Source of the DNA: a virus
Reading direction: 5' to 3' (one strand)
IMG/VR virus record: IMGVR_UViG_3300021425_000050
Coordinates: 1-54,498 of that record
Length of the DNA stretch: 54,498 bases
A model generated the notes under the pieces. The model was not told the origin of the DNA and ran no database searches. It worked only from the letters and a program-made list of their open reading frames with translations. This document shows, piece by piece, positions 42,369 to 50,746 of the stretch; the first letter of the stretch is position 1; the number at the start of each line of letters is the position of its first letter. Made by a program: the position numbers and the translations under genes.

Positions 42369-43010
42369 ATGTATCAATTAGTAGAAGAAGCAGCAAATGT
42401 ATTAAGAACACCTCCTGAGGTGTTTGACTTTGAAAACCCGCCTGAGTCACCAGAACTCATAGCACAAAAAATGTCTGAAGCAATGGATAAATTTGGGGGT
42501 ATGGGTCTATCTGCTAATCAAGTTGGTCTACCATATAGAATGTTTGTAATGAAAACTATGATAGACGGAGAAGCAGTAAACAAACCTTATTTCAATCCTG
42601 AGTTAGTAAGAGTATCACAGGAAACAGATTTGATGAAAGAAGGTTGTTTGTCGTTTCCAGATTTATATTTGATGATTAAAAGGTCATCAACAATTGAATT
42701 AAAATACCAAGATGTAGAAGGTAAAGAACACACTGTTATGTTAGAAGGCATCGGTGCAAGATGTGTTCAACATGAAGTTGACCATCTCAATGGTATTATA
42801 TTTCTTCAAAGGGCATCACGCTTAAAAATAGAAAGAGCGATGAAAGCACGCCCTAAAGAGAAGAGGAAAAGAGAAGAGTATGAAGCAAGAATGGCCTACG
42901 CCAGAGCTCTCCAAGAACATATGCGAGCCAAAGATGATAAGAAATCTGCTGACTCCACAGAAGTGTCAGGAGATGATAACCTGGTTCAAGAATCATCGAC
43001 ATCTGATTAA
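42369..43010 (+). CDS. def: Peptide deformylase with charged C-terminal extension
   Basis: 213 residues. The three deformylase motifs are complete: GLSANQVG, EGCLSFP and QHEVDHLNG; the Cys and two His bind the catalytic metal and Glu is the general base. It removes the N-formyl group from new proteins and is a known auxiliary gene in marine phages. After residue ~150 there is an extra ~60-residue tail, first basic (KARPKEKRKREEYEARMAYA) then acidic and Ser-rich, beyond the usual phage length. The end overlaps the next gene by ~77 nt. Confidence 0.92.
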   Translation: MYQLVEEAANVLRTPPEVFDFENPPESPELIAQKMSEAMDKFGGMGLSANQVGLPYRMFVMKTMIDGEAVNKPYFNPELVRVSQETDLMKEGCLSFPDLYLMIKRSSTIELKYQDVEGKEHTVMLEGIGARCVQHEVDHLNGIIFLQRASRLKIERAMKARPKEKRKREEYEARMAYARALQEHMRAKDDKKSADSTEVSGDDNLVQESSTSD

Positions 43011-43545
43011 TGTTGGAGACGGTTCTGATTACACAGGTATCAGAATCATGCATATCCGAAATGATGAACTCAGAGGTGAGATTAAGAAACTTTACATAAA
43101 TCTTACTGGTGAAATTCGTAAGTTAGGAGACCAAGTTGTCTATCCTGAAATGATGTCTATTAATGAATGGCCTATTGGGGGTGTTCAATCACCACACTTA
43201 GATACATATTCGAATCAACAATTTCAAGAGAATACACACGAAGAAACTCCTTCCAGAGAGTGGACTTGTATTTTATATCTGAATGATAATTATAAAGGTG
43301 GTAGAACTTATATACCAAAAGGTGAAGTATTCGAACCAGAAACAGGTTCAGGTTTACTATTTCAAGGTATCTACATTCCACACGGTGTCGAAAAGGTAAG
43401 AAGACACCCAAGATATACTATATCATTTTGGTTCACTACAGATTACAAGAGACACTTTCCAGACAAACCAACCTCAGTAAATCCTGAGGAGTTCGAAAAC
43501 GAAGACGCCTTCTTAAAAAGATACCCCAATCCACAATGGGGTTGA
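42934..43545 (+). CDS. 2OG-Fe(II) oxygenase (prolyl hydroxylase-like)
   Basis: 203 residues from the ATG at 42934 (MIRNLLTPQKCQEMITWFKN, a typical hydroxylase opening); an in-frame ATG at 42880 is possible. Iron ligands His88-x-Asp90 (SPHLDTY) and His150 (IYIPHGVEK), with the 2OG-binding Arg in RHPRYTISFWF. YNDNYKGGRTY-like sequence (LNDNYKGGRTYIP) is the usual strand between them. It overlaps the deformylase gene in another frame and would share its transcript. Substrate unknown. This is the fourth oxygenase of the window. Confidence 0.82.
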   Translation: MIRNLLTPQKCQEMITWFKNHRHLINVGDGSDYTGIRIMHIRNDELRGEIKKLYINLTGEIRKLGDQVVYPEMMSINEWPIGGVQSPHLDTYSNQQFQENTHEETPSREWTCILYLNDNYKGGRTYIPKGEVFEPETGSGLLFQGIYIPHGVEKVRRHPRYTISFWFTTDYKRHFPDKPTSVNPEEFENEDAFLKRYPNPQWG

Positions 43546-43571
43546 CAATGACCTCCGTTTTTTTATACCAT
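43542..43571 (+). promoter_or_regulatory. Promoter TTGACA-18-TACCAT (copy 1)
   Basis: TTGACA at 43542-43547 and TACCAT at 43566-43571, overlapping the end of the oxygenase gene. Shares the pattern TTGACAnTGACC..TTTTT..TACCAT with the elements at 43858 and 48442. The transcript would start near 43578 and carry the CGGAGG Shine-Dalgarno. Confidence 0.75.
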
Positions 43572-43594
43572 AGTAGTATAAATCGAAACGGAGG
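43552..43594 (+). promoter_or_regulatory. Inverted repeat pairing with the Shine-Dalgarno
   Basis: CCTCCGTTT (43552-43560) is the exact reverse complement of AAACGGAGG (43586-43594). The right arm contains the Shine-Dalgarno of the next gene, while the left arm lies inside the promoter. Only read-through RNA could form the hairpin. Confidence 0.7.
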
Positions 43595-43599
43595 ACATT

Positions 43600-43854
43600 A
43601 TGGGACACCCAACAAATACACATATCTTTAAACAGATATCAGAAACCTTTGAACAGGTTGCTAAAGTAAACGACTCACAATCGAAGATGATTGATACAGT
43701 AATCGACATCTTTGAAAAGTTGGTCGAAGTCAATGATAATTTAGAGAGTAAAATCAGCGAGTTACAATCAACCGTTGATACTTTAGATTCTACAATCAAT
43801 TCTCTAGAGTCAGATATAAGTTCATTACAGTCAGATGTTAACTCCTTATCCTAG
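43600..43854 (+). CDS. Coiled-coil protein
   Basis: 84 residues, nearly all one coiled coil with regular heptads (IDIFEKLVEVNDNLESKISE, LQSTVDTLDSTINSLESDIS). There is no membrane segment or other motif. Strong Shine-Dalgarno CGGAGG 6 nt upstream. Driven by its own promoter and followed immediately by a similar one. It could oligomerise or tether partners such as the downstream ATPase/VWA proteins; function unknown. Confidence 0.7.
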   Translation: MGHPTNTHIFKQISETFEQVAKVNDSQSKMIDTVIDIFEKLVEVNDNLESKISELQSTVDTLDSTINSLESDISSLQSDVNSLS

Positions 43855-43857
43855 GGG

Positions 43858-43887
43858 TTGACAGTGACCATCATTTTTTGATACCAT
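43858..43887 (+). promoter_or_regulatory. Promoter TTGACA-18-TACCAT (copy 2), leaderless geometry
   Basis: TTGACA at 43858-43863 and TACCAT at 43882-43887. A usual 6-nt discriminator puts +1 on 43894, the A of the next ATG. No Shine-Dalgarno. Confidence 0.7.
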
Positions 43888-43893
43888 TATATT

Positions 43894-46299
43894 ATGACTG
43901 AGAAATTAAAAACACAAAAATCATCACTTGCTAAATTGATGGCAACAGAAAATCTTACTGTTGTTCATAAGAAGATACCAACTGCATACTTCGACATTCA
44001 GAATAGGATACTTGCTTGTCCTACTTTCAAAGAAGACATGTCGCCAGAACTTTATGACTTGTTTATGGGTCACGAAGTTGGTCATGCATTGAATACACCT
44101 TTCGAGGGTTTGCATTCTACTCTTAAAGAAAATAGAACTCTAAAGGGTTATCTTAATGTTGTAGAAGATGTCAGAATCGAGAAAGCAATCAAAAACAAAT
44201 ATGCAGGTCTTAGAAAGTCTTTCTACAAGGCATACAATGAACTTATGGAAAAAGACTTCTTCGGTATCAAAGATAGAGACCTTCAAACACTTTCATTGAT
44301 TGACAAAATCAACTTGATTACTAAGTGTGGTTCAAGAGTTTCAATTGAACTTACTGATGTTGAACAATCTTACTTAGATATGGCAGAAGCATGTAAGACA
44401 TGGGAAGATGTTGTTGCTTGTGCTGAGGCAATCTACGAGTATTCTAAAGAGAATGAAACTAGAGATGAGAACGATGAGAATCTAGTAAAGACTCTTATGG
44501 ATGACCTTGACATTGACAACGATGAAGACGAAGACGAAGAAGATGATTTAGAATCTTCATTCAACGGTGGCGAACAAGAAGAAGGCGATGAGTATGAACA
44601 AGAAGAAACTTACGGCAGTAATGCTACTGGTGATTCTCTTCCTGATATAGACGAAGAAGAACAAGAAGAGTCTGATGAAGAAGACGAAGGCAATATCAAG
44701 TCAACAGGTTCAATCGCTGGCAAAATGGGTGGGTCATACGATGGTCAAGACGGTGCTAGAGAATCAATCACTGAACAAAATGCTCACAACAACGAAGATA
44801 TGTTTGTTGATGAGAATGCTTGTGTCAACACTAACATCAATCTAAAAGAAATTGACTTCACTAAAATTGCTAAAGATAGTTTGTATTCTTATAAAGAAGT
44901 TCTTAACGATTGGAGAAAGTATGCTTCAGAAGAATCAATCTCAGAATACTACAAAGATGGCATAGAAGTTAGAGAGAATCTTAGACCACATAACATGTTG
45001 TTAGGTGATGTTTACAGAAGACATCTTCAAAACAAAAACAAAAAGATTGTTGCTCATATGGCAAAAGAGTTCGAGATGAGACAAACTGCTCAGAGAAGTG
45101 CTAAAGCATTTACTGGTAAGTCAGGTGAACTTGATATGAACAGACTTGCTAAGTATCAAATTATTGATGATGTTTTCAAAAGAGTAACTTACTTACCAGA
45201 TGGCAAGAACCATGGTGTCAATGTTTTACTTGACTGGTCAGGTTCTATTGCTAACGAGTTGTCAGACTTGATTGAACAATCAATGATACTTGCAGAGTTC
45301 TGTAAAAAAGTTCAGATACCTTTCAGAGTTTATGCTTTCTCAGATGTAATCAATAGAAAAGAAGATGCTGATTCATGGGAAAGAGATTCAGGTATGCTTG
45401 TTGAGTTCTTGTCTAACGAGATGTCAAATAGAGAATATACTGAGATGCTTTCTTACATTTCTTGTATTCTTGTTTCTAAGATACATGACGACATGTTCGG
45501 TTGGAGAGAAGTTAAAGAGAAACAAGCAAACGCTTACAATGCAATCTTCGGCGAAGTCAACTACTTCGATAGAGAGACTACTAGTTATTACGACCCAAGA
45601 TTTGAGAAATGGAATATGTTCCCAAGAGAGTATGGTCTAGGGGGCACACCTCTTAATCATGCAATTGCTTGTTTAAGATACTGGTTGCCAGAGTTCAACA
45701 AGAAGTATGGCATCGAGAAGTCAATACTAACAGTTATCACTGATGGTTTCAGTCATGAATCTCACCTCTTCAATAAGACTGAGGCAGAGAGAAAAGATTT
45801 CGATTCACAAACCCAAGATGAAGAATATTCTTGGAGAATCAAAAACAGAAGAAACATTATTGACCCATACTTGAACAAAGTATATGAGTATGAAGTTTCA
45901 GAAGGTTATGGCAGAGACTACTTTGGTAAAACAGGTAATCTCTTAGAGTGGGTGTCTGCTACTTGTAATGTGACAGTCACAGGTTACTTTGTCTTCTCTA
46001 AGAAGAGAGACTTCGACCAACTACTTCACAATGTTAAAGAGTTCTCAAACAAGGCATACGATGTTTCAAAAGAATGGTGGACAGAAGTCAGAAAGGTCGG
46101 CAAAGTTGTCAACATAAAAGGGTATAACAAAATGTTCTTGACAGCTGCTAGTAATCTTAGTACCATGGGTGACGATGAGTTAGATGATGAACTTATTGGC
46201 GCTAACAAAAACAGAGTGATGGCTGCCTTCAAGAGAAATCAAAAAGGTAAAACAACATCAAGATTTTTAACTAACGAGTTCATTAAGGAGATAGCATAA
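43894..46299 (+). CDS. HExxH metallopeptidase-like / VWA-domain protein (CobT/DUF2201-like)
   Basis: 801 residues. The N-terminal part contains MGHEVGHALN, a zinc-metallopeptidase HExxH motif (His60, Glu61, His64), and NVVEDVRIEKAI. Residues ~190-300 form a long acidic, low-complexity linker. The C-terminal half is a VWA domain with the MIDAS DWSGS (Asp447, Ser449, Ser451) and TDGFSHES. Similar proteins in marine T4-like phages are labelled CobT or peptidase. Together with the CobS-like ATPase at 48512 it matches the MoxR/VWA chaperone pair seen in bacteria (DUF2201 family). I infer an ATP-driven maturation or remodelling system, not cobalamin synthesis. Confidence 0.8.
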   Translation: MTEKLKTQKSSLAKLMATENLTVVHKKIPTAYFDIQNRILACPTFKEDMSPELYDLFMGHEVGHALNTPFEGLHSTLKENRTLKGYLNVVEDVRIEKAIKNKYAGLRKSFYKAYNELMEKDFFGIKDRDLQTLSLIDKINLITKCGSRVSIELTDVEQSYLDMAEACKTWEDVVACAEAIYEYSKENETRDENDENLVKTLMDDLDIDNDEDEDEEDDLESSFNGGEQEEGDEYEQEETYGSNATGDSLPDIDEEEQEESDEEDEGNIKSTGSIAGKMGGSYDGQDGARESITEQNAHNNEDMFVDENACVNTNINLKEIDFTKIAKDSLYSYKEVLNDWRKYASEESISEYYKDGIEVRENLRPHNMLLGDVYRRHLQNKNKKIVAHMAKEFEMRQTAQRSAKAFTGKSGELDMNRLAKYQIIDDVFKRVTYLPDGKNHGVNVLLDWSGSIANELSDLIEQSMILAEFCKKVQIPFRVYAFSDVINRKEDADSWERDSGMLVEFLSNEMSNREYTEMLSYISCILVSKIHDDMFGWREVKEKQANAYNAIFGEVNYFDRETTSYYDPRFEKWNMFPREYGLGGTPLNHAIACLRYWLPEFNKKYGIEKSILTVITDGFSHESHLFNKTEAERKDFDSQTQDEEYSWRIKNRRNIIDPYLNKVYEYEVSEGYGRDYFGKTGNLLEWVSATCNVTVTGYFVFSKKRDFDQLLHNVKEFSNKAYDVSKEWWTEVRKVGKVVNIKGYNKMFLTAASNLSTMGDDELDDELIGANKNRVMAAFKRNQKGKTTSRFLTNEFIKEIA

Positions 46300-46544
46300 T
46301 GGCGATAAGAATGGAAATGATAGAAACATTAAACATAGACAAGTTTCAAGAGGCGATTCAACAAATTGGTGAAGGTCCTTGCACGAAGTTTGATTGTGAT
46401 AGACAGGCACTTTGTGCTGAAGAACAAGTTGAATGTAAAGCATTCAGATATTGGGTTAACAATGATTCTTACACAACGATGAGAAAAGGTAAGAAGACCA
46501 GTATCAAGATTGACATTCAAAGATTATTAAAGGAGATTGAATAA
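46299..46544 (+). CDS. Small four-cysteine protein
   Basis: 81 residues. GPCTKFDCDRQALCAEEQVE then CKAFRYWVN gives four closely spaced cysteines (C-x4-C-x5-C-x6-C), which could bind zinc or an iron-sulfur cluster. A basic C-terminus follows (MRKGKKTSIKIDIQRLLKEI). It overlaps both neighbours by one base (TAATG), so it is clearly part of this operon. AAGGAG lies upstream. Not recognised further. Confidence 0.65.
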   Translation: MAIRMEMIETLNIDKFQEAIQQIGEGPCTKFDCDRQALCAEEQVECKAFRYWVNNDSYTTMRKGKKTSIKIDIQRLLKEIE

Positions 46545-48445
46545 TGACTTTAAAAGAAATGACAGAAAAAAGCATGATAGATAATGTTTACTTAGAACCA
46601 AAGAAATTAAAGAAAACTAAAAAAAGAAAGTTGATAGAAGATATTGAAAAAATTGTTTTGAGTGAAATACCTAGAGATTGGGCAACTGCCACAATGCAAG
46701 AATTGAGAGAGATTCTTTTACCTAAAGATGTAAAACCTGAAAAATCACAAATGTATTTTATTCAAAACTCAGAAGCAAATAGAACACCTAATCTTACTAT
46801 ATCAAAAGTTTTAAATGATAAATTACAATATATGTTTAGAATAGGTTGTGGTCTTGGTTCGTTTATGCTTTTACCTGTTAGTTGGATTACTGATGAGAAT
46901 TCTACATTCACTGTTTGTCTAATGAAAGATAGGGGTCATATTACAGTAATTATATGTGAATACTATTCAGTTCAATTCTCAATGAGTGTTATGAAAAACA
47001 ATCTTAATAAAGTATTGACAAACTACAAGTCAATAAGAAATTATAAGAAAGACACATCATTTGGGCCTGCTGTTAAAATTATGGAAGATGTAATGAGTTA
47101 TTTAGAAATAGAATCTAAAAGACAAAAAGACAACGGTGTAAAGAAAGCAGACCAAACAGTTTCAATTGAAATGATATGCAACAATGTTCCTGATTTTGAT
47201 AAGGCATTAAACAATTATAAGGTGGGTATAGAAGTTGCAAAAGAATCTATGGCTCAACATATAAAAGAAGTTAAAGCTATTAACAATGGGCAAAATCCAT
47301 GGATTGATTATCAATTAGCAAACTCAGACTTTACTGTAGCTGTCATGGCAGCTGATGGTTCATCTGATTATCTAAAAACAATATTAAGAAGTGACGACCT
47401 TTCACATTATGCTAGTGAACTGCCTGCTTTTAATGGAGAATCAAAATGTGTTTTTTCAAGTTCAACTGATTCTTATAAGAGAAGAATCAATGAGTTTTAC
47501 GAACCAACTGCATTTAAACTATTAGCACTGAGAGAACATACTGAGTTTGCAAACAGAGGTTCGTATTATCATAATTCTAATGACAAAGAAATATCTACTA
47601 TCTTATGGGCATTACATGATAAGGGTGTAGATTTCGAAACAGCAAAAAAAGAATTAGATATTCTCAATAAGATTGCAATGAATCCTCAATGGGAAAAATT
47701 TGAAGAAGCTAGATTGAAATTAATCAGTGAACAAGATGATACAATCGATACTACTAATCTACAAGATGCTTCTGTCGGAAAAGAAGATATGGGTTCTGCT
47801 TGTGTTGATATGTGTAGAGAATTAATATCAAAAGTTCCAGGTATGAAAGATAGAATTCAAGACGATATTATTGATAGAGCAACTGTTATCGGCATAAAGT
47901 GTTTAATTGAAGCAATGACAGAAGTAGCAGAAGATGAATTAATAGTAGCACCGAAAAGTATGGATTCAAGATTCGACTTAATAGTTTTAAATGCTTTTGA
48001 TATAGCTGTAAAAGAAGTAAAAAGTGGAAAAGAGTTATCAAAATCTGAATTAAAAGATATACATCTTCAATCTATATCAGATTGCATACCAAATCAAAAA
48101 CAATTCGAAGTTATCAAATTTACAAACAAATCTTTAAATGATAAGTTAGAATTTTCTACTATAAATTTAGCAACAGGTGAAAAAATTGAGTTAGGAAGAA
48201 AAATGAAAGATGATGGTTACACCTTAGAAAACACCTTTGCTCAACAAAAGCATCATAATCATTCAGAAGTAATGTATTCAAACAATGGCAATTATGACTT
48301 TGAAGATACAAAAGCTTACTGGTCATGGTATGCTGCTGAGAACCTAAGGTTAGTAAATGAAAATTATGATTATCTTATTAAGAATAAACTTTTAAAAGTC
48401 ATTACTGATGCTGAAGAATTAAATAAATGTTTTAACGGTGGTTGA
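46544..48445 (+). CDS. Large protein of unknown function in the MoxR/VWA operon
   Basis: 633 residues, soluble, mixed helix and strand, no membrane segment. No Walker, nuclease, protease or polymerase motif is visible. Noticeable segments are FRIGCGLGSFMLLPVSWITD, HITVIICEYYSVQFSMSVMK, NPWIDYQLANSDFTVAVMAA and the end EDTKAYWSWYAAENLRLVNE. Codon use looks more AT-rich than in the flanking genes (many AAA, TTA, AAT), a possible sign of later acquisition. It is coupled to the Cys protein by TAATG and ends right at the third TACCAT promoter, so it lies between the VWA protein and the ATPase. Confidence 0.7.
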   Translation: MTLKEMTEKSMIDNVYLEPKKLKKTKKRKLIEDIEKIVLSEIPRDWATATMQELREILLPKDVKPEKSQMYFIQNSEANRTPNLTISKVLNDKLQYMFRIGCGLGSFMLLPVSWITDENSTFTVCLMKDRGHITVIICEYYSVQFSMSVMKNNLNKVLTNYKSIRNYKKDTSFGPAVKIMEDVMSYLEIESKRQKDNGVKKADQTVSIEMICNNVPDFDKALNNYKVGIEVAKESMAQHIKEVKAINNGQNPWIDYQLANSDFTVAVMAADGSSDYLKTILRSDDLSHYASELPAFNGESKCVFSSSTDSYKRRINEFYEPTAFKLLALREHTEFANRGSYYHNSNDKEISTILWALHDKGVDFETAKKELDILNKIAMNPQWEKFEEARLKLISEQDDTIDTTNLQDASVGKEDMGSACVDMCRELISKVPGMKDRIQDDIIDRATVIGIKCLIEAMTEVAEDELIVAPKSMDSRFDLIVLNAFDIAVKEVKSGKELSKSELKDIHLQSISDCIPNQKQFEVIKFTNKSLNDKLEFSTINLATGEKIELGRKMKDDGYTLENTFAQQKHHNHSEVMYSNNGNYDFEDTKAYWSWYAAENLRLVNENYDYLIKNKLLKVITDAEELNKCFNGG

Positions 48446-48471
48446 CAATGACCACAACTTTTTAGTACCAT
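48442..48471 (+). promoter_or_regulatory. Promoter TTGACA-18-TACCAT (copy 3)
   Basis: TTGACA at 48442-48447, overlapping the stop of the 633-residue gene, and TACCAT at 48466-48471. The predicted start ~48478 leaves a leader with AAAAAGGAGA before the ATG at 48512. Confidence 0.75.
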
Positions 48472-48511
48472 AATAACTGATGAGAAAAACTACTATTAAA
48501 AAGGAGACGAT

Positions 48512-49747
48512 ATGAGTAAGTGGACTTATGACCCTTCCGAGTCAATCGACATCGGAGGTAAAAACTTTCATTTAACACCTGATAGAAAAGAATTTATCGA
48601 GGCGTTAAAATCAAAATACCCAAACAAGTTAGAGTTTTCAAAAGAAGACTTTGATGCTGTTGGTTATTTTCCATACTGGTTGAAATCAAACAGATATAAT
48701 TTTAAATCTGGTTCTGTTTTCAATCTTCAACCGATACTCGCTGTTTCAGATGCGCCAAAACCTGCACCTGCACCAGTGAATGTTGCACCTGCACCTGTTT
48801 ATCAAACTACTCAGATGCCAGTTGCCGCTCAGACTCAAGCAGTTAATCTGATTGAAGACAATGTGAAAATCATTCCTGAGAAGATGTCAAACTATGTTCC
48901 GTTTGGTCACTTCAAAGATGTCAAGAACATCATCAAGTCTAAGATTTTCTTTCCTGTTTTCGTGACAGGTCTTTCTGGTAACGGTAAGACTTTGATGATT
49001 GAACAAGTTTGTGCTCAGTTGAAGAGAGAACTTTACAGAGTCAATATCACCATCGAGACTGATGAAGATGATTTAATGGGTGGTCACACTCTACAAAATG
49101 GCAACATTACTTTCAGAGAAGGTCCTGTTGTTAAGGCGATGAGAAAAGGTGCTGTTCTTCTCTTAGATGAAGTCGACCTTGGTTCTAACAAGTTAATGTG
49201 TTTACAGTCAGTTCTTGAAGGTAAAGGTTATCTAATCAAGAAGACTGGCGAGTGGGTGACACCTGCACCAGGTTTTACAGTTCTTGCGACTGCTAATACA
49301 AAAGGTCAAGGGTCAGAAGATGGCAAGTTCATCGGTACCCAAATCATGAACGAGGCGATGCTTGAGAGATTCGCTATCACAATGCAACAAGAATACCCAC
49401 CAGTGACTACTGAGAGAAGTATTCTGAAAAAAGAAATGGCGTTGAGTGGCGATGTCGATGAAGATTTCACAAAGAAACTTGTCGATTGGGCAGACATTAT
49501 CAGAAAAACCTACTATGAAGGTGCGATTGATGATGTCATTACAACAAGAAGACTTGTTCACATTGTCAATGCATTCAGAATGTTCGGCGACAAGTTAAAG
49601 TCAATCGAGATGTGCATATCAAGGTTCGATGAAGAAACTAGAAATGCAGTTCTAGACCTTTACAGTAAAGTCGATGAGGGAGTTGATTTAACAGAAAACT
49701 CCCTAGACGAATCTTCTGATTCAGAGTATAATGATAACGATGAGTAA
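48512..49747 (+). CDS. cobS: CobS/MoxR-type AAA+ ATPase
   Basis: 411 residues. The N-terminal ~80 residues bind partner or substrate. A Pro/Ala linker follows (KPAPAPVNVAPAPVYQ). The AAA+ core has Walker A GLSGNGKT (Lys159), LMGGHTLQNGNITFREGPVV, Walker B VLLLDEVDL (Asp219, Glu220) and a sensor segment (VLATANTKGQGSEDGKFIGT). In bacteria CobS works with CobT in cobaltochelatase; marine phages carry cobS as an auxiliary gene. Here the pairing with an HExxH-VWA protein suggests a MoxR-like maturation chaperone instead. Strong AAGGAG Shine-Dalgarno. Confidence 0.9.
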   Translation: MSKWTYDPSESIDIGGKNFHLTPDRKEFIEALKSKYPNKLEFSKEDFDAVGYFPYWLKSNRYNFKSGSVFNLQPILAVSDAPKPAPAPVNVAPAPVYQTTQMPVAAQTQAVNLIEDNVKIIPEKMSNYVPFGHFKDVKNIIKSKIFFPVFVTGLSGNGKTLMIEQVCAQLKRELYRVNITIETDEDDLMGGHTLQNGNITFREGPVVKAMRKGAVLLLDEVDLGSNKLMCLQSVLEGKGYLIKKTGEWVTPAPGFTVLATANTKGQGSEDGKFIGTQIMNEAMLERFAITMQQEYPPVTTERSILKKEMALSGDVDEDFTKKLVDWADIIRKTYYEGAIDDVITTRRLVHIVNAFRMFGDKLKSIEMCISRFDEETRNAVLDLYSKVDEGVDLTENSLDESSDSEYNDNDE

Positions 49748-50042
49748 GGAAATAGATTACAAATACAACGAGAGGGCTCTTATAGAAGAGTTCTCTCAGT
49801 ATATTGATAATACTTATGACCAACATTACTCACTAAACAAATACCAGTCCACTGAGTTCATTATAGACAGTGGTCATGGCGAGGGTTTTTGTATCGGCAA
49901 TATTATGAAATATGCCCAAAGATACGGAAAAAAAGGTGGCAGAAACAGAGCAGACTTGATGAAGGTCTTACATTATGCTTTGTTCATGCTACATGTTCAC
50001 GATAAAAGCATAATGGAGGCAAACAGTGATGAAAATAAGTAA
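49740..50042 (+). CDS. DUF3310 protein
   Basis: 100 residues from the ATG at 49740 (MSKEIDYKYNERALIEEF); another ATG at 49731 is possible. DQHYSLNKYQSTEF, FCIGNIMKYAQRYGKKGGRN and ADLMKVLHYALFMLHVHDK agree with the DUF3310 family (SaV-like), small phage proteins thought to be related to nucleotide metabolism. It overlaps the ATPase gene by 8 nt and the clamp gene by 14 nt, so it joins the two operons. Confidence 0.75.
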   Translation: MSKEIDYKYNERALIEEFSQYIDNTYDQHYSLNKYQSTEFIIDSGHGEGFCIGNIMKYAQRYGKKGGRNRADLMKVLHYALFMLHVHDKSIMEANSDENK

Positions 50043-50694
50043 CGAAACCAGAAGTATATTAAAAAACTTCTCAACTATTAACAGCGGTATTAAAGTAGAG
50101 TCTGGTCAACAACTCAAAACAATATCGAATATGAAAAACATTCTTGCAGTTGCAAATGTATCAGAATCATTTGGGCAAGAATTTAGTATCTACAACCTAT
50201 CAGAATTTCTAGGTGCAACTTCTCTATTAGAGAATCCAGAGTTCAACTTCAATGAGAGTTCAGTATCTATTTCAGATACAGATTCATCAATGACTTATTT
50301 CTATGCATCAGAAGGTATGGTCGCTTCGCCAGAGAAGATGATTACAATGCCAGATGCAGAGATTAAGATTGATGTATCATCTTCTTTGTTAGATGAATTA
50401 CAAAAGGCAGCTAGTGTTCTAGGCGTAAACGATTTACAACTCATTTCAGATGGCACTAAAGTAAGTTTAGTAGTCACTGATAAAAAGAATGCAACTTCCA
50501 ATACATTCTCTAGGACTGTTGGCGAAGGCAATGGCGTGTCATTTACAATGAACTTTAAGATTGAGAACCTTAAAATTCTAGATGGCAACTACGAGGTGTT
50601 TGTATCATCAAAAGGAATCTCTAACTTTAAGAATAAAGATATCGATTTAGAATACTTTATTGCATTAGAACCTGATTCTGTATACAATGCCTAA
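50029..50694 (+). CDS. 45: Sliding clamp gp45
   Basis: 221 residues (T4 gp45: 228). I use the ATG at 50029; the GTG at 50026 is adjacent. MKISNETRSILKNFSTINSG and IKVESGQQLKTISNMKNILA are the usual clamp opening, followed by the two-domain beta/alpha pattern with MTYFYASEGMVASPEKMITM. It encircles DNA, holds the polymerase, and in T4-like phages also activates late transcription with gp55 and gp33. TGGAGGC lies 10 nt before the start. Confidence 0.92.
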   Translation: MKISNETRSILKNFSTINSGIKVESGQQLKTISNMKNILAVANVSESFGQEFSIYNLSEFLGATSLLENPEFNFNESSVSISDTDSSMTYFYASEGMVASPEKMITMPDAEIKIDVSSSLLDELQKAASVLGVNDLQLISDGTKVSLVVTDKKNATSNTFSRTVGEGNGVSFTMNFKIENLKILDGNYEVFVSSKGISNFKNKDIDLEYFIALEPDSVYNA

Positions 50695-50746
50695 ACTAAA
50701 TATTTTTAGTGTGTCAGTTGTGCCAGTCTCCGCAACTTTCATGGGA

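Noticed and set aside
43894-49747. Cobalamin synthesis genes cobS/cobT
   Set aside because: No cobN or other pathway gene is present. The VWA protein carries HExxH and the ATPase is generic MoxR/CobS, so a biosynthetic role is not supported.
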